The position numbers were made by a program, and so were the translations under genes. This document shows positions 52,158-61,143 of a stretch of 64,000 nt of DNA, one piece after another. Where the stretch lies: NCBI RefSeq assembly GCF_900116515.1, contig NZ_FPBA01000025.1, forward strand, positions 17,647-81,646, read 5' to 3'. The notes below the pieces were generated by a model. The model made no database searches, was not told the origin of the DNA, and worked only from the letters and a program-made list of their open reading frames with translations. Numbering within the stretch: the first letter of the stretch is position 1; every line of letters starts with the position of its first letter. The stretch is from Geodermatophilus amargosae. Its GTDB lineage: Bacteria > Actinomycetota > Actinomycetes > Mycobacteriales > Geodermatophilaceae.

Positions 52158-53119
52158 GCATCCGACTGCCCGAGGGCGCCCCGGGCGCACGCATCCTCGG
52201 CCTGGGCGCCTACCGGCCCCGCCGGCGGGTCACCAACGACGACCTCGCCCAGGTCATGGACACCAACGACGAGTGGATCCAGACGCGGGTCGGCATCGCC
52301 GAGCGCCGCTGGGCGTCGGAGGACGAGACGCTGCAGGAGATGGCCGTCGCCGCCGGCGGCAAGGCGCTGGCCGCCAGCGGCCTGTCCCCCGACGAGGTCG
52401 ACCTGGTGATCCTGGCCAGCGCCAGCCTCAAGGAGCCGATCCCCGGCATCGGCCCGCAGGTCGCCCACCGCCTCGGCATCCCGCGCCCGGGCGCCTTCGA
52501 CCTCAACGCCGGGTGCGCCGGCTTCTGCTACGCGCTGGAGGTGGCCTCGGCGTCCATCCGGGCGGGCTCGGCGCGCAACGCGCTGGTGGTCGGCGTCGAG
52601 CGGCTCACCGACGTCGTCGACCAGACCGACCGCTCCACCGCGGTGATCTTCGCCGACGGCGCCGGGGCGGCCGTGGTCGGCGCGTCCGACGAGCCGGGCA
52701 TCGGGCCGGTCGCGTGGGGCAGCGACGGCGACCAGTTCTCCGCCATCGAGATCGCCGCCGGTACCGGCACCATGACCATGGCCGGCCAGGCGGTCTACCG
52801 CTGGGCCACCACCCGGCTCACCGACACGCTGATCCAGGCGATGGAGGCCGCCGGCGTCGGCCCCGAGGACATCGACGTGTTCGCCCCGCACCAGGCCAAC
52901 CTGCGCATCGTCGAGTCGATGAGCAAGAAGCTCGGCTTCGGCAAGGAGACCGTCGTCGCCCGCGACGTCGTCCAGTCCGGCAACACCTCGGCCGCCTCGA
53001 TCCCGCTGGCGCTCACCGCCCTGATGGAGTCCGGCGAGGCCAAGAGCGGGGACCTCACGCTGGTCCTCGGCTACGGCGCCGGCCTCACCTTCGCCGGCCA
53101 GGTGCTCGTCCTGCCCTGA
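52154..53119 (+). CDS. fabH: Beta-ketoacyl-ACP synthase III
   Basis: 321 residues. Condenses a primer acyl-CoA with malonyl-ACP to begin fatty acid synthesis. Catalytic triad visible: Cys in LNAGCAGF (~117), His in PHQANLRI (~247), Asn in SGNTSAAS (~277). Start GTG 52154 overlaps the fabD stop. Primer specificity (straight or branched) cannot be deduced from sequence alone. Confidence 0.94.
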   Translation: MSIRLPEGAPGARILGLGAYRPRRRVTNDDLAQVMDTNDEWIQTRVGIAERRWASEDETLQEMAVAAGGKALAASGLSPDEVDLVILASASLKEPIPGIGPQVAHRLGIPRPGAFDLNAGCAGFCYALEVASASIRAGSARNALVVGVERLTDVVDQTDRSTAVIFADGAGAAVVGASDEPGIGPVAWGSDGDQFSAIEIAAGTGTMTMAGQAVYRWATTRLTDTLIQAMEAAGVGPEDIDVFAPHQANLRIVESMSKKLGFGKETVVARDVVQSGNTSAASIPLALTALMESGEAKSGDLTLVLGYGAGLTFAGQVLVLP

Positions 53120-53195
53120 CCGGCACCCCAGCCCCCGGATCCCCCGGGCCCGACGGCGGGCACCGCCCGTCACCACCGAGAGAGAGGACCCCCGC

Positions 53196-53435
53196 GTGAG
53201 CGAGGACATCCAGGCAGGTCTGGCCGAGATCCTGGAGGAGGTCGCCGGGGTCGCCCCCGCCGACGCCACCCCGGAGAAGTCGTTCACCGAGGACCTCGAC
53301 GTCGACTCGCTGTCGATGGTCGAGATCGCCACGGCCGTCGAGGACAAGTTCGGCGTGGCCATCCCCGACGACGAGCTCGCCAACATCAAGACCGTCGGCG
53401 ACGCGATCAGCTTCATCCAGAAGAACCAGGGCTGA
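53196..53435 (+). CDS. acpP: Acyl carrier protein
   Basis: 79 residues. The phosphopantetheine-bearing serine is in DVDSLSMVE (Ser40 region). Acidic helix II and length are typical. It lies between fabH and fabF in the FAS-II operon and carries the growing chain. Preceded by GAGAGAGGA. Confidence 0.95.
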   Translation: MSEDIQAGLAEILEEVAGVAPADATPEKSFTEDLDVDSLSMVEIATAVEDKFGVAIPDDELANIKTVGDAISFIQKNQG

Positions 53436-53487
53436 CCAGCCCCGCTCCCCCCGGCCCCCGGCCGCCCCATCCCAGGAGGAACACGTC

Positions 53488-54729
53488 ATGAGCACGTCCG
53501 ACCGCGACGTCGTCGTCACCGGTCTCGGTGCCACCACGCCGCTCGGCGGCGACGTCGCGAGCACCTGGGAGGCCCTGCTGGCCGGGCGGTCGGGGGTCAG
53601 CCGGCTGACCGACGACTGGGCGAAGGACTTCCCCGCCCAGCTCGTCGCCGCGCTGGCCAGTGACCCGGCCTCGCAGATCGACCGGGTGCGCGCCCGGCGG
53701 CTGGACCGCAGCCAGCAGGTCGCGGTCATCGCCGCCGAGGAGGCCTGGGCGCACTCCGGCGCGGCGGACGCCGGCGTGGCGTCCGAGCGCATCGCCGTCG
53801 TCTTCGGCACCGGCATCGGCGGGGCGCTCACGCTGCTCGGCCAGGACGACGTCCTGGAGGAGAAGGGCCCCAAGCGGGTCTCGCCCTTCACCATCCCGAT
53901 GCTCATGCCCAACGGCCCGGCCGCGGCCGTGGGGCTGGCCGTCGGCGCCCGCGGCGGCGTGCACGCCCCGGTCAGTGCCTGCGCCTCCGGCGCGGAGGCG
54001 ATCCGCTGGGGCCTGGACCTGCTGCGCTTCGACCGCGCCGACGTCGTCATCGTCGGCGGCACCGAGGCCTGCGTGCACCCGCTGCCCATGGCCGGGTTCG
54101 CCGCGATGCGGGCGATGAGCACCCGCAACGACGAGCCCGAGCGTGCCTCGCGGCCGTTCGACAAGGGCCGTGACGGCTTCGTCCTCGGCGAGGGCGCGGC
54201 CGCGCTGGTCCTCGAGCGGGCCGGCTCGGCCGCCGCCCGGGGCGCCCGCGTGCACGCCCGGCTGGCCGGCGCCGGCGCGACCGCCGACGGCTACGACCTG
54301 GTCGCCCCCCACCCCGAGGGCGAGGGCGCCGCCCGGGCGATCGGCGCGGCGCTGCGCGACGCCGGCCTCTCCCCCACCGACATCGGCCACGTCAACGCCC
54401 ACGCCACCTCGACGCCGGTCGGCGACACCGCCGAGGCCGCGGCCATCCGCAGCGCCGTCGGCGAGCACGCGATGGTCTCGGCGACCAAGAGCCAGACCGG
54501 CCACCTGCTCGGTGCCGCGGGCGCCCTGGAGTCGGTGTTCACCATCCTCGCGCTGCGCGAGCAGGTGGTCCCGGCCACGGCCAACCTCGACGACCCCGAC
54601 GACGACGCGGCCGTGCAGGCGCTCGACATCGTCCGCCGCGAGCCGCGCAAGGCGTCCTTCGACGCAGCGGTCAACGACTCCTTCGGCTTCGGCGGGCACA
54701 ACATCGCGCTGGTCTTCACGACCGCCTGA
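53488..54729 (+). CDS. fabF: Beta-ketoacyl-ACP synthase II
   Basis: 413 residues. Elongating condensing enzyme of FAS II. Catalytic Cys in VSACASGAEA (~163), His in NAHATSTPVGD (~303) and His in KSQTGHLLGAAG (~337) are present. ATG 53488 has AGGAGGAA upstream. Only one KAS II gene is seen, unlike the kasA-kasB pair of mycobacteria. A copy of the dispersed repeat follows. Confidence 0.94.
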   Translation: MSTSDRDVVVTGLGATTPLGGDVASTWEALLAGRSGVSRLTDDWAKDFPAQLVAALASDPASQIDRVRARRLDRSQQVAVIAAEEAWAHSGAADAGVASERIAVVFGTGIGGALTLLGQDDVLEEKGPKRVSPFTIPMLMPNGPAAAVGLAVGARGGVHAPVSACASGAEAIRWGLDLLRFDRADVVIVGGTEACVHPLPMAGFAAMRAMSTRNDEPERASRPFDKGRDGFVLGEGAAALVLERAGSAAARGARVHARLAGAGATADGYDLVAPHPEGEGAARAIGAALRDAGLSPTDIGHVNAHATSTPVGDTAEAAAIRSAVGEHAMVSATKSQTGHLLGAAGALESVFTILALREQVVPATANLDDPDDDAAVQALDIVRREPRKASFDAAVNDSFGFGGHNIALVFTTA

Positions 54730-54733
54730 CGAC

Positions 54734-54790
54734 AGGACCCCGCTGCGCACCGCCCCTCGCGAGCCCGCGGCGGGGCGCTGCAGCGGGCCC
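54734..54790. repeat. Dispersed intergenic palindromic repeat, copy D
   Basis: Follows the fabF stop by four bases. Same core CTCGCGAGCCCGCGGCGGG as copies B and E; arms slightly changed (AGGACCCCGCTGCG and GCAGCGGGCCC). Confidence 0.72.
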
Positions 54791-54831
54791 ACCGCCCACC
54801 CGGCCGGTAGCCGGGGAGACCTGGAGGCCCG

Positions 54832-56244
54832 GTGACCACCGTCCACGCCGTCCCCACCCTGCCCAGCTCCGACCCGCGCGACCCCGAGGACCGCCTGCAG
54901 CGTCTCCTCGACGCCGGGTCGACCACGCTGCTCGTCCCCCGCGACACCTCCGGGGTCGTGGCCGCGCGCGGGACGGTGTCGGGCACCCCCGTGGTCGCCT
55001 TCTGCACCGACGCCACCGTGATGGGCGGCGCCATGGGCATCGACGGCTGCCGCCACATCGTGGACGCCATCGACACCGCGCTGCGCGAGCGGCTGCCGGT
55101 CGTCGGCATCTGGCACTCCGGCGGTGCGCGCCTGGCCGAGGGCGTGACCGCGCTGCACGCCGTCGGCGAGGTGTTCGCCGCCATGGTGCGGGCCTCCGGC
55201 CGGGTGCCGCAGATCTCGGTGGTCCTCGGCCCGGCCGCCGGCGGCGCCGCCTACGGGCCGGCGCTCACCGACCTGGTGATCATGGGACCGGCCGGGCGGG
55301 TGTTCGTCACCGGTCCCGACGTCGTCCGCTCGGTCACCGGCGAGGACGTCGACATGGAGCGCCTCGGCGGCCCGGACACCCACGGCCGGCGCAGCGGCGT
55401 GGTGCACGTGGTCACCGACACCGAGGACGAGGCGCTGCAGACCGCGCGGCAGGCGGTCGACCTGCTCGCCGCGCAGGGGCAGTTCGCCCCGGCGGCGAGG
55501 GTGCCCGACGTCGACCTGCGGGCGCTGCTCCCCGAGCAGCCGCAGCGCGCCTACGACGTCAAGCCGCTGGTGTCCGCCGTGCTCGACGGGCCCGGCCTGG
55601 AGATGCACCCGCGCTGGGCGCCCAACGTGGTCACCACGCTGGGCCGGCTCAACGGGCGGACCGTCGGCGTCATCGCCAACAACCCGCTGCGCCTCGGCGG
55701 CTGCCTGGACTCCGCGTCGGCGGAGAAGGCCGCCCGCTTCGTGCGGATGTGCGACGCGTTCGGCGTCCCGCTGGTCGTGCTTGTCGACGTCCCCGGCTAC
55801 CTGCCCGGCGTCGGCCAGGAGTGGGACGGCGTGGTGCGGCGCGGTGCGAAGCTGCTGCACGCCTTCGCCGAGGCGGTGGTGCCGCGGGTGACGCTGGTGA
55901 CCCGCAAGTCCTACGGCGGGGCCTACATCGCGATGAACGCGCGGTCGCTGGGCGCCACCGCCGTGTTCGCCTGGCCGGGCGCCGAGGTGGCCGTGATGGG
56001 CGCCAAGGCCGCCGTGGGGATCCTGCACCGCAAGAAGCTGGCCGCGGTGCCGCCGGCCGAGCGGGAGGCCCTGCACGCCCAGCTGGCCGCCGAGCACGAG
56101 CGGATCGCCGGTGGCGTGAACCGGGCGCTGGAGATCGGCGTCGTCGACGAGGTCGTCGAGCCCGCCCACACGCGCAGCCGGCTGGTGGCCGCCCTGGCCG
56201 CCGCTCCGGCCGGCCGCGGTGCGCACGGCAACATCCCGCTGTAG
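54832..56244 (+). CDS. Acyl-CoA carboxylase carboxyltransferase subunit (AccD6-like)
   Basis: 470 residues, a biotin-dependent carboxyltransferase beta subunit that moves CO2 from biotin to acetyl- or propionyl-CoA. Crotonase-fold features include GGAMGIDGCRHIV, WHSGGARLAEGV (acyl-CoA site), AAGGAAYGPALTD and the C-terminal KSYGGAYIAMNA..GAEVAVMGAKAA (biotin site). Its position after the FAS-II genes parallels accD6 behind kasB in mycobacteria, which suggests supply of malonyl-CoA. No biotin carboxylase gene is nearby; the alpha subunit must be elsewhere. GTG 54832 is preceded by GGAGG. Confidence 0.9.
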   Translation: MTTVHAVPTLPSSDPRDPEDRLQRLLDAGSTTLLVPRDTSGVVAARGTVSGTPVVAFCTDATVMGGAMGIDGCRHIVDAIDTALRERLPVVGIWHSGGARLAEGVTALHAVGEVFAAMVRASGRVPQISVVLGPAAGGAAYGPALTDLVIMGPAGRVFVTGPDVVRSVTGEDVDMERLGGPDTHGRRSGVVHVVTDTEDEALQTARQAVDLLAAQGQFAPAARVPDVDLRALLPEQPQRAYDVKPLVSAVLDGPGLEMHPRWAPNVVTTLGRLNGRTVGVIANNPLRLGGCLDSASAEKAARFVRMCDAFGVPLVVLVDVPGYLPGVGQEWDGVVRRGAKLLHAFAEAVVPRVTLVTRKSYGGAYIAMNARSLGATAVFAWPGAEVAVMGAKAAVGILHRKKLAAVPPAEREALHAQLAAEHERIAGGVNRALEIGVVDEVVEPAHTRSRLVAALAAAPAGRGAHGNIPL

Positions 56245-56246
56245 CC

Positions 56247-56300
56247 GACCCCACTCTCCCCACCACTCGCGAGCCCGCGGCGGGACCCTGCAGCGGGGCC
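56247..56300. repeat. Dispersed intergenic palindromic repeat, copy E
   Basis: Directly after the carboxyltransferase stop. Core CTCGCGAGCCCGCGGCGGG intact, left arm degraded (GACCCCACTCTCC), right arm CTGCAGCGGGGCC. Confidence 0.7.
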
Positions 56301-56339
56301 GACCGCTCACCGGGAGCAGTCGCCCGGGCCCCGAGACGC

Positions 56340-56375
56340 CGAGAGGCCCGTTCCCCGGAGGGAACGGGCCTCTCG
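56340..56375. terminator. 15-bp stem terminator between convergent genes
   Basis: CGAGAGGCCCGTTCC (56340-56354) and GGAACGGGCCTCTCG (56361-56375) pair perfectly around a six-base loop. Ends the FAS-II operon and the convergent DUF3145 transcript. Confidence 0.8.
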
Positions 56376-56506
56376 TGCTGAGGTCGCCCGGACGCCGCTT
56401 CCCCGACGGCGTCCGGACGACCTGGTCTGCAGCCTACGACGCCGACACGGGATGTCTCACGTCGTCGTGCCCTGATCGTGACCTGCGAGTTCGTCCGTAC
56501 GGGGCG

Positions 56507-57007
56507 TCAGACGACCTGGTGCAGCCAGGTCGTCTGACTGCCGTCGCCGGCGTACCGGTAGACCTCGAGGTCGGCGTCCCAGGCCGCGCCGAGGAGCTGG
56601 TCGACGCCGTGGCGGAACGCCTCGACCGACGTGGCGGTCGCCGCGAGGGTCCGCAGCTGCTGCTCGCTGACCACGATGTCGCCGTTGGCACTCGTGGGCG
56701 CGCGGAAGACCCCGTGCCCGGGCACGTAGGACATGCGCTCGCCGTCGTTGCCGTGGCTGGCCTCCTCGGTGACCTCGAAGCGCAGCATCGGCCACGCGCG
56801 CAGCGCGGCGACCAGCTTGGCGCCCGTCCCGGGAGACCCGGTCCAGGCGACCTCGGCACGGTAGGCACCGTGAGCCGCGGGCTGGTCGGCCCACGACAGG
56901 GAGACCGGCGCGCCGATGACGCGCTCGAGCGCCCACTCGACGTGCTGGCAGAGTGCCTTCGGGCAGGAGTGCACGAAGACGACACCCTGGGTAGACCGTC
57001 GCTGCAC
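56507..57007 (-). CDS. DUF3145 protein
   Basis: 166 residues, the usual size of this actinobacterial family. Features: FVHSCPKALCQHVEWAL near the start, SLSWADQPAAHGAYRAEVAW, MLRFEVTEEASHGNDGERMSY and a C-terminal RYAGDGSQTTWLHQVV. Function unknown. A DUF3145 gene sits beside the FAS-II operon in Streptomyces as well (from memory), so the link is old. GTG 57007 chosen because GGAGGTG lies six bases upstream and the family starts here. Confidence 0.88.
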   Translation of the reverse strand: MQRRSTQGVVFVHSCPKALCQHVEWALERVIGAPVSLSWADQPAAHGAYRAEVAWTGSPGTGAKLVAALRAWPMLRFEVTEEASHGNDGERMSYVPGHGVFRAPTSANGDIVVSEQQLRTLAATATSVEAFRHGVDQLLGAAWDADLEVYRYAGDGSQTTWLHQVV

Positions 57008-57362
57008 GAGGCACCTCCATCGACTCGATCGGTCTCGTCTTCCCCAACGGACGATCGCATCGGTGACAGGCTGTGTTCGGCGGCGGCGGACCAGGGGTCC
57101 CGGGGACAGTGTGCACGATGAGGTACCGGTCGCGCCAGTGCGGATGGGGCGACTGTGCCGGAAGTGACCACATTTGCCCCAGCGGCCACGGAAGTGCTGG
57201 TCAGCGGCCATAGCACGACGACGGGGCAGGCGTCCAACCCGGGTCCGGGCTGCCCGACGGCACCCGGGCGGGGTGATCACGGCCTGTTGCGACCGGAGGT
57301 GTCGCATGCGGAACCCATCCGGCCTCCGGTGACGCTCGGTGAGGACCGCGCGGAACGACCCG
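57008..57362. other. Gene-free 355-bp spacer upstream of DUF3145
   Basis: No coding sequence supported. It should hold the DUF3145 promoter and the end of the degraded GGDEF transcript. I saw no clear hairpin terminator or palindrome. Confidence 0.4.
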
Positions 57363-58486
57363 TCACCCTGCGAGATCGGCGACCCGGTCCCCACCTGCGG
57401 CCTTGGCCCGGTACATGGCCGCGTCGGCCCGGTGCAGCACGCCCGCGACGTCGTCGTCGGGGTGCACGAGGGCACACCCGACACTGGCGGTGACGCCGCA
57501 GCCGGCGCCCACCTCCGCCACGGCGGCGCGCAGCCGGTCGGCCAGGGCGGCGTCGTCGGCGGGCAGCACCGAGCCGGCCAGGACGGCGAACTCGTCGCCG
57601 CCGAGGCGGGCGACGGTGTCGGTCTCGCGGACCACCCGGCCGAGCGCGGCGGCGACCGCCCGCAGGACGGTGTCGCCGGCGGCGTGGCCCCGGAGGTCGT
57701 TGACGGCCTTGAAGCCGTCCAGGTCGACGATGCAGACGACGGCGCGCTCGCCCCGGCCGGCGAGGCCCACGGCCCGCTCGACGCGGTCGAGGAAGACCCG
57801 GCGGTTGGGGACGCCGGTGAGCGGGTCGGTGGTGGCCAGCGCCTCCTGGGTGCGCAGGAGCAGCACCTGGCGGTCGTGGGCGGCCCACTGGTTGGCCGAG
57901 GTGATCGTGCAGATGAGCGTGGTCGTCCCCAGCACGGTGGTCACCAGCAGCGCCTGCGGGCCCAGCGGGCCGCCGACCAGCGCGACGTACGCGGTGGTCA
58001 TCAGCACGCCGGTGAGGACCACGCCGGCGGGCGGGAAGGCCACCGCCATGAACACGAGGACGAAGAAGAGCACCGGCAGCGGGCTGGCGGCGCCGCCGTC
58101 GAAGGCCGACGCCGTCGTCACGATCGCCGTGGTGGCGACCGCCCAGCCGTAGAACAGGAGTGGCCCGCGCAGGTCGCGGACGATCCGGTCCAGCGGCAGC
58201 AGGAGCAGCAGGGGCGTCCCGACGACGACGCGCCGGCCAGCGCCAGCAGCACCGGGTGCCGGTGGCCGGGAGTCGGGGTGGTCGCGGTGTAGAGCAGGCA
58301 GGCGAGGCCGGCGATCTCGCTGAGCAGCACGCCGGTGTGCACGTGCTGCACCCAGGACCGCGCGCGGTCGTCGTCCTCGGCCAGCGGCCGGTGCAGACCG
58401 GCGCCGAGCCAGGCCGGCGCAGGACGTCGACGCGGGCGCCACCGGGGCCGCACCCCGGCGGGCCCCGCGGCTGCTGCGTCGTCCAC
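57363..58486 (-). pseudogene. Membrane-bound diguanylate cyclase (GGDEF) with frameshift
   Basis: The C-terminal ~165 codons are a full GGDEF domain (TDPLTGVPNRRVFLDR, DLDGFKAVND, RLGGDEFAVLAG) that would make c-di-GMP, preceded by several transmembrane helices. The first ~85 codons (from GTG 58486: VDDAAAAGPAG..GVLLSEIAGLACLLYTA..LLALAG) are in a different frame from the rest (RRVVVGTPLLLLLPLDRIV..). The switch is near 58236-58242, in GCCGGCGCGTCGTCG, where one base appears to be missing. Both parts make one coherent helical membrane domain when joined, so a single-base indel or a sequencing error is likely. An internal start downstream could still give a shorter protein. Confidence 0.7.
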
Positions 58487-58567
58487 GGACGGTCCATCGA
58501 CCGGATCCGGTCCGCTCTCGATCCGGATCGCGTGCCGCTCCCCCGACGGGGTGGGTAGGGGCCGGGT

Positions 58568-59479
58568 ATGGGACGAGACGACGACGCGCCGCGGCGGTAC
58601 GGGATGGTCGGCGCCGGCCGGGATGTGGTGGGGCCCATGGTGCTCGGCGCCTGGGACGCCTTCCTCGAGCAGGCCGCCGCCGTGGACCTCGACCGGCCGA
58701 CCCGGCTGGCCGGTTGGCGGGCGCACGAGGTCTGCGTGCACCTGGGCGCGTGGCCCGACCACGCCGCGCTGGCCGACCTGGTCGCCTCGGCGCGTGCGGG
58801 CGGCACCGGCACGCCGCCCGACGTCGACGCGACCAACGCCCGGGTGACCGCGGCCCACCGGAACGCCTCCCGTGAGGAGGTCCTGGCCGCACTGCGCCGT
58901 AACCGGGAGGCCACCGCGCGCTACCTGGGCGACGAGCCCGCCGGGCTGGACACCGCGCCCGCCGTCTCCACGGTCGGCCGGCTGCCGATGCTGTCGGTGG
59001 TGCTCGGCCAGGCCTACGAGCTCGCCGTCCACGGCCTGGACCTCGTGCCGCTGGGGGCGCCCCCTCCCCCGCCGCCGGTGCTGGACGCCGGGCTGGCCGC
59101 GCTGGCCGACGTGACCGGCGCACTGGCCGCCTCCTCCGGCATCGCCGGTGGCGCCGCCCTGGTCACCCCGGGCGGCGGCTGGGCCTTCGCCGCCGACCCG
59201 CCGGGCTGGACGGTGCGCCGGCTGTCCGGGGAGCAGCCGCGCGGGGCCGTCGTCGAGGCTCCGGCCGACGTGCTGCTGGAGGCGGCGTCGGGGCGGACCA
59301 ACCCCGCCGCGGCGCTGGTGCGCCGGCGGCTGCGGGTGCGCGACCTGCCCGAGCTGATGCGCCTGGCGCCGATCGTCGAGTCCGCGCCGGGCATCCCCGG
59401 CGGGCCGATCCTGGCGCTGGCCGCTCGGACCGTCGGGGGCGCCGGCGACCTGCTCGGCCGGTTCCGCGGACGGCGCTGA
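58568..59479 (+). CDS. Maleylpyruvate isomerase-family mycothiol-dependent enzyme
   Basis: 303 residues with a DinB-like four-helix N-terminal domain: LDRPTRLAGWRAHEVCVHLGAW (~42-62), and a later His in ELAVHGLDLV (~155) complete the three-histidine metal site typical of MDMPI_N proteins, although the first His lies in a slightly altered context. The C-terminal SCP2-like domain (~190-300) binds a small or lipid-like substrate. The family includes mycothiol-dependent isomerases and transferases; the exact reaction is unknown. It converges on the M23 peptidase gene with a hairpin across both stop codons. Confidence 0.82.
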   Translation: MGRDDDAPRRYGMVGAGRDVVGPMVLGAWDAFLEQAAAVDLDRPTRLAGWRAHEVCVHLGAWPDHAALADLVASARAGGTGTPPDVDATNARVTAAHRNASREEVLAALRRNREATARYLGDEPAGLDTAPAVSTVGRLPMLSVVLGQAYELAVHGLDLVPLGAPPPPPPVLDAGLAALADVTGALAASSGIAGGAALVTPGGGWAFAADPPGWTVRRLSGEQPRGAVVEAPADVLLEAASGRTNPAAALVRRRLRVRDLPELMRLAPIVESAPGIPGGPILALAARTVGGAGDLLGRFRGRR

Positions 59480-59493
59480 GGGACCTCCTCAGC
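59475..59493. terminator. Compact hairpin spanning two convergent stop codons
   Basis: GCTGAGG (59475-59481), five-base loop, CCTCAGC (59487-59493). The stem contains the TGA of the plus-strand gene and the TGA of the minus-strand gene. Short, so termination strength is uncertain. Confidence 0.5.
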
Positions 59494-60706
59494 AGCCCCC
59501 GCCCAGGGAGATGCCGTGACCCTCGAGCCACGGCATCGGGTTGACGCGGCTGGCGTACAGGCCGCCCTCGTGGACCTCGAAGTGCAGGTGCGGCCCGGTG
59601 GACTGGCCCTTGTTGCCGACCTCGGCGATCTGCTGGCCGGCGCTGACCACCTGGCCGGCGGACACGAAGAACTGGTCGACGTGGCCGTAGAGGGTGATCG
59701 AGCCGTCGCCGTGCTGCACGTAGACGGCCTGGCCGAAGCCGCTGGCGGGACCCGCCTGCAGGACGACGCCGCCGTCGGGGGCGAAGATCGGGGTACCGAT
59801 CGGCGCGGCGATGTCGACGCCGTAGTGCATGGTGCCCCAGCGGGCGCCGTAGCAGCTGGTCACCCGGCCGGTGGTCGGGGCGATGCCCCCGCCGGTGGAC
59901 CGGACGTTCACCGCGGCGGCCTGCTCGGCCTCCTGCTGGGCCTGCCACGCGGCCTCGGCGTCGGCGATGCCGCGCAGCCGGAGCAGCTCGACCTCCGCGG
60001 CGCGCAGCTGCTCGTCGAGCTGGGCCTTGGCGGCGGCGAGGGCGTCGTAGTCGGACTGCGCGTCGGCGAGCCGGGCGTCGGCGGCGGCCTGGGCCTCGGC
60101 GGCGGCGGCCGCGGCGGCGTCGCGCTCGACGACGGCGGCCTGGGCGGCGGCGTCGGCCTGCTCCTCCTGCGTCTCCAGCAGCTCGTACTCCTGCAGGGTC
60201 TCGGCACGCTGGGTGCCGAGCAGGTCGAGCGTGGCGGCGCGCTCCAGCACCTCGCGGGGGCCCTCGCTGTCGAGCAGCACGGAGGCGGCGTCGCCCATGT
60301 CCACGCTGGCGCCCATGTAGGCCTCGCGGCCGAGCTCGACGACCTCGTCCTGGGCCGCGGCGACGGCGTCGCGGGCGGCCTGCAGCTCCGCGGCGGCCAC
60401 GGCGGCGGCCTCCTGCGCGGCGGCCAGCTCGGCCTGGGCGACCAGGGCGGCGTCCGCGGCGGCCTCGGCCTCGACGGTCATCCGCTGCAGCTGCTCCTCG
60501 GCGGCGGTCACCTCGCCCTGGATGCGGCCCACCTCGGCCATGAGTTCCTGCTCGGCGGCCTGCGCGGCGGCGACGTCGTCAGCGGGGCTGGCCAGTGCCG
60601 GCGCCGGTGCGGTCAGCAGGAGGGCAGCGGCACCCGCGGCGAGCACGGCGCGGCGGAGCCGACGGGAGGAGGCGGGACGTGCGGTCCGGTGGTGCAGGGT
60701 CGCCAA
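59489..60706 (-). CDS. Secreted M23-family peptidase with coiled-coil domain
   Basis: 405 residues. Signal peptide (RRLRRAVLAAGAAALLLTAPAPALA, cleaved near residue 39), then a long Ala/Glu/Gln coiled coil (~45-265) as in NlpD/EnvC-type and RipA-like proteins. The C-terminal LytM domain has the zinc and catalytic residues HYGVDIAAP (~325), GHVDQF (~375) and HLHFEVH (~404-410 of the longer frame). All active residues are present, so it should cut peptidoglycan cross-links rather than act only as an activator. The start is TTG 60706 with GGAG upstream; an ATG at 60817 gives a longer, basic N-terminal extension that looks non-functional. Confidence 0.87.
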   Translation of the reverse strand: MATLHHRTARPASSRRLRRAVLAAGAAALLLTAPAPALASPADDVAAAQAAEQELMAEVGRIQGEVTAAEEQLQRMTVEAEAAADAALVAQAELAAAQEAAAVAAAELQAARDAVAAAQDEVVELGREAYMGASVDMGDAASVLLDSEGPREVLERAATLDLLGTQRAETLQEYELLETQEEQADAAAQAAVVERDAAAAAAAEAQAAADARLADAQSDYDALAAAKAQLDEQLRAAEVELLRLRGIADAEAAWQAQQEAEQAAAVNVRSTGGGIAPTTGRVTSCYGARWGTMHYGVDIAAPIGTPIFAPDGGVVLQAGPASGFGQAVYVQHGDGSITLYGHVDQFFVSAGQVVSAGQQIAEVGNKGQSTGPHLHFEVHEGGLYASRVNPMPWLEGHGISLGGGC

Positions 60707-61143
60707 GACGGCGGATCTCCGTTTCCTCGCATCCGCCTGCCGGGTCGGGACCGTCCGTCGGGACGGGCACCGTGCCCGCGTCCCCGTCCCCGGGCGCGAC
60801 CTGTCCGGGGACCCCACGTGCGGTCCCCGGGCCCGGCGGGGAGGCCGGGGCGGTCAGGCGGGATCTCGCCGGGGCCCTCGGCTTGTCGAGGGGCTGAGGC
60901 CCGGCAGGACCGCGGGCGAACGTACTACGGATGTGACGCCTGAGGTAACGGGGAGGTCACGACGACGGCGCGCCTGCTTGCGCGTTCAACTCTCTCACCT
61001 GCCGGTTTCACGGCACGTGTCTAAAACGGCACTTGGTGCCACTCCCCCGCACGTGGCACGTCGCACGGTGTCGCGGCTCACAGGTCCGTCACAGGAACGG
61101 CGGGCACCCTGGCCGGTCGGACCGGCCTATGGGGAGGAACGAC
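60707..61143. promoter_or_regulatory. Structured leader of the M23 gene and divergent promoter
   Basis: 437 bp without a gene. Minus-strand leader is highly structured: CCGGGGACC/GGTCCCCGG (60815-60840) is the clearest stem. The half near DUF1707 is less GC-rich and has GTGCCAC-N10-GTGGCAC (61036-61059), a candidate operator. No known riboswitch consensus could be confirmed. Confidence 0.45.

Noticed and set aside
48831..52190. 1119-codon minus-strand frame
   Set aside because: Only its last 229 codons (PAP2 phosphatase) are real; the rest is antisense to fasR and fabD.
60707..60960. c-di-AMP (ydaO-type) riboswitch upstream of the M23 gene
   Set aside because: Fragments such as GGCAGGCGG and ACGGAGA resemble the motif, but the conserved GGGGTGAATC and AGCTAACC blocks are not found. 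Needs an Rfam covariance search.
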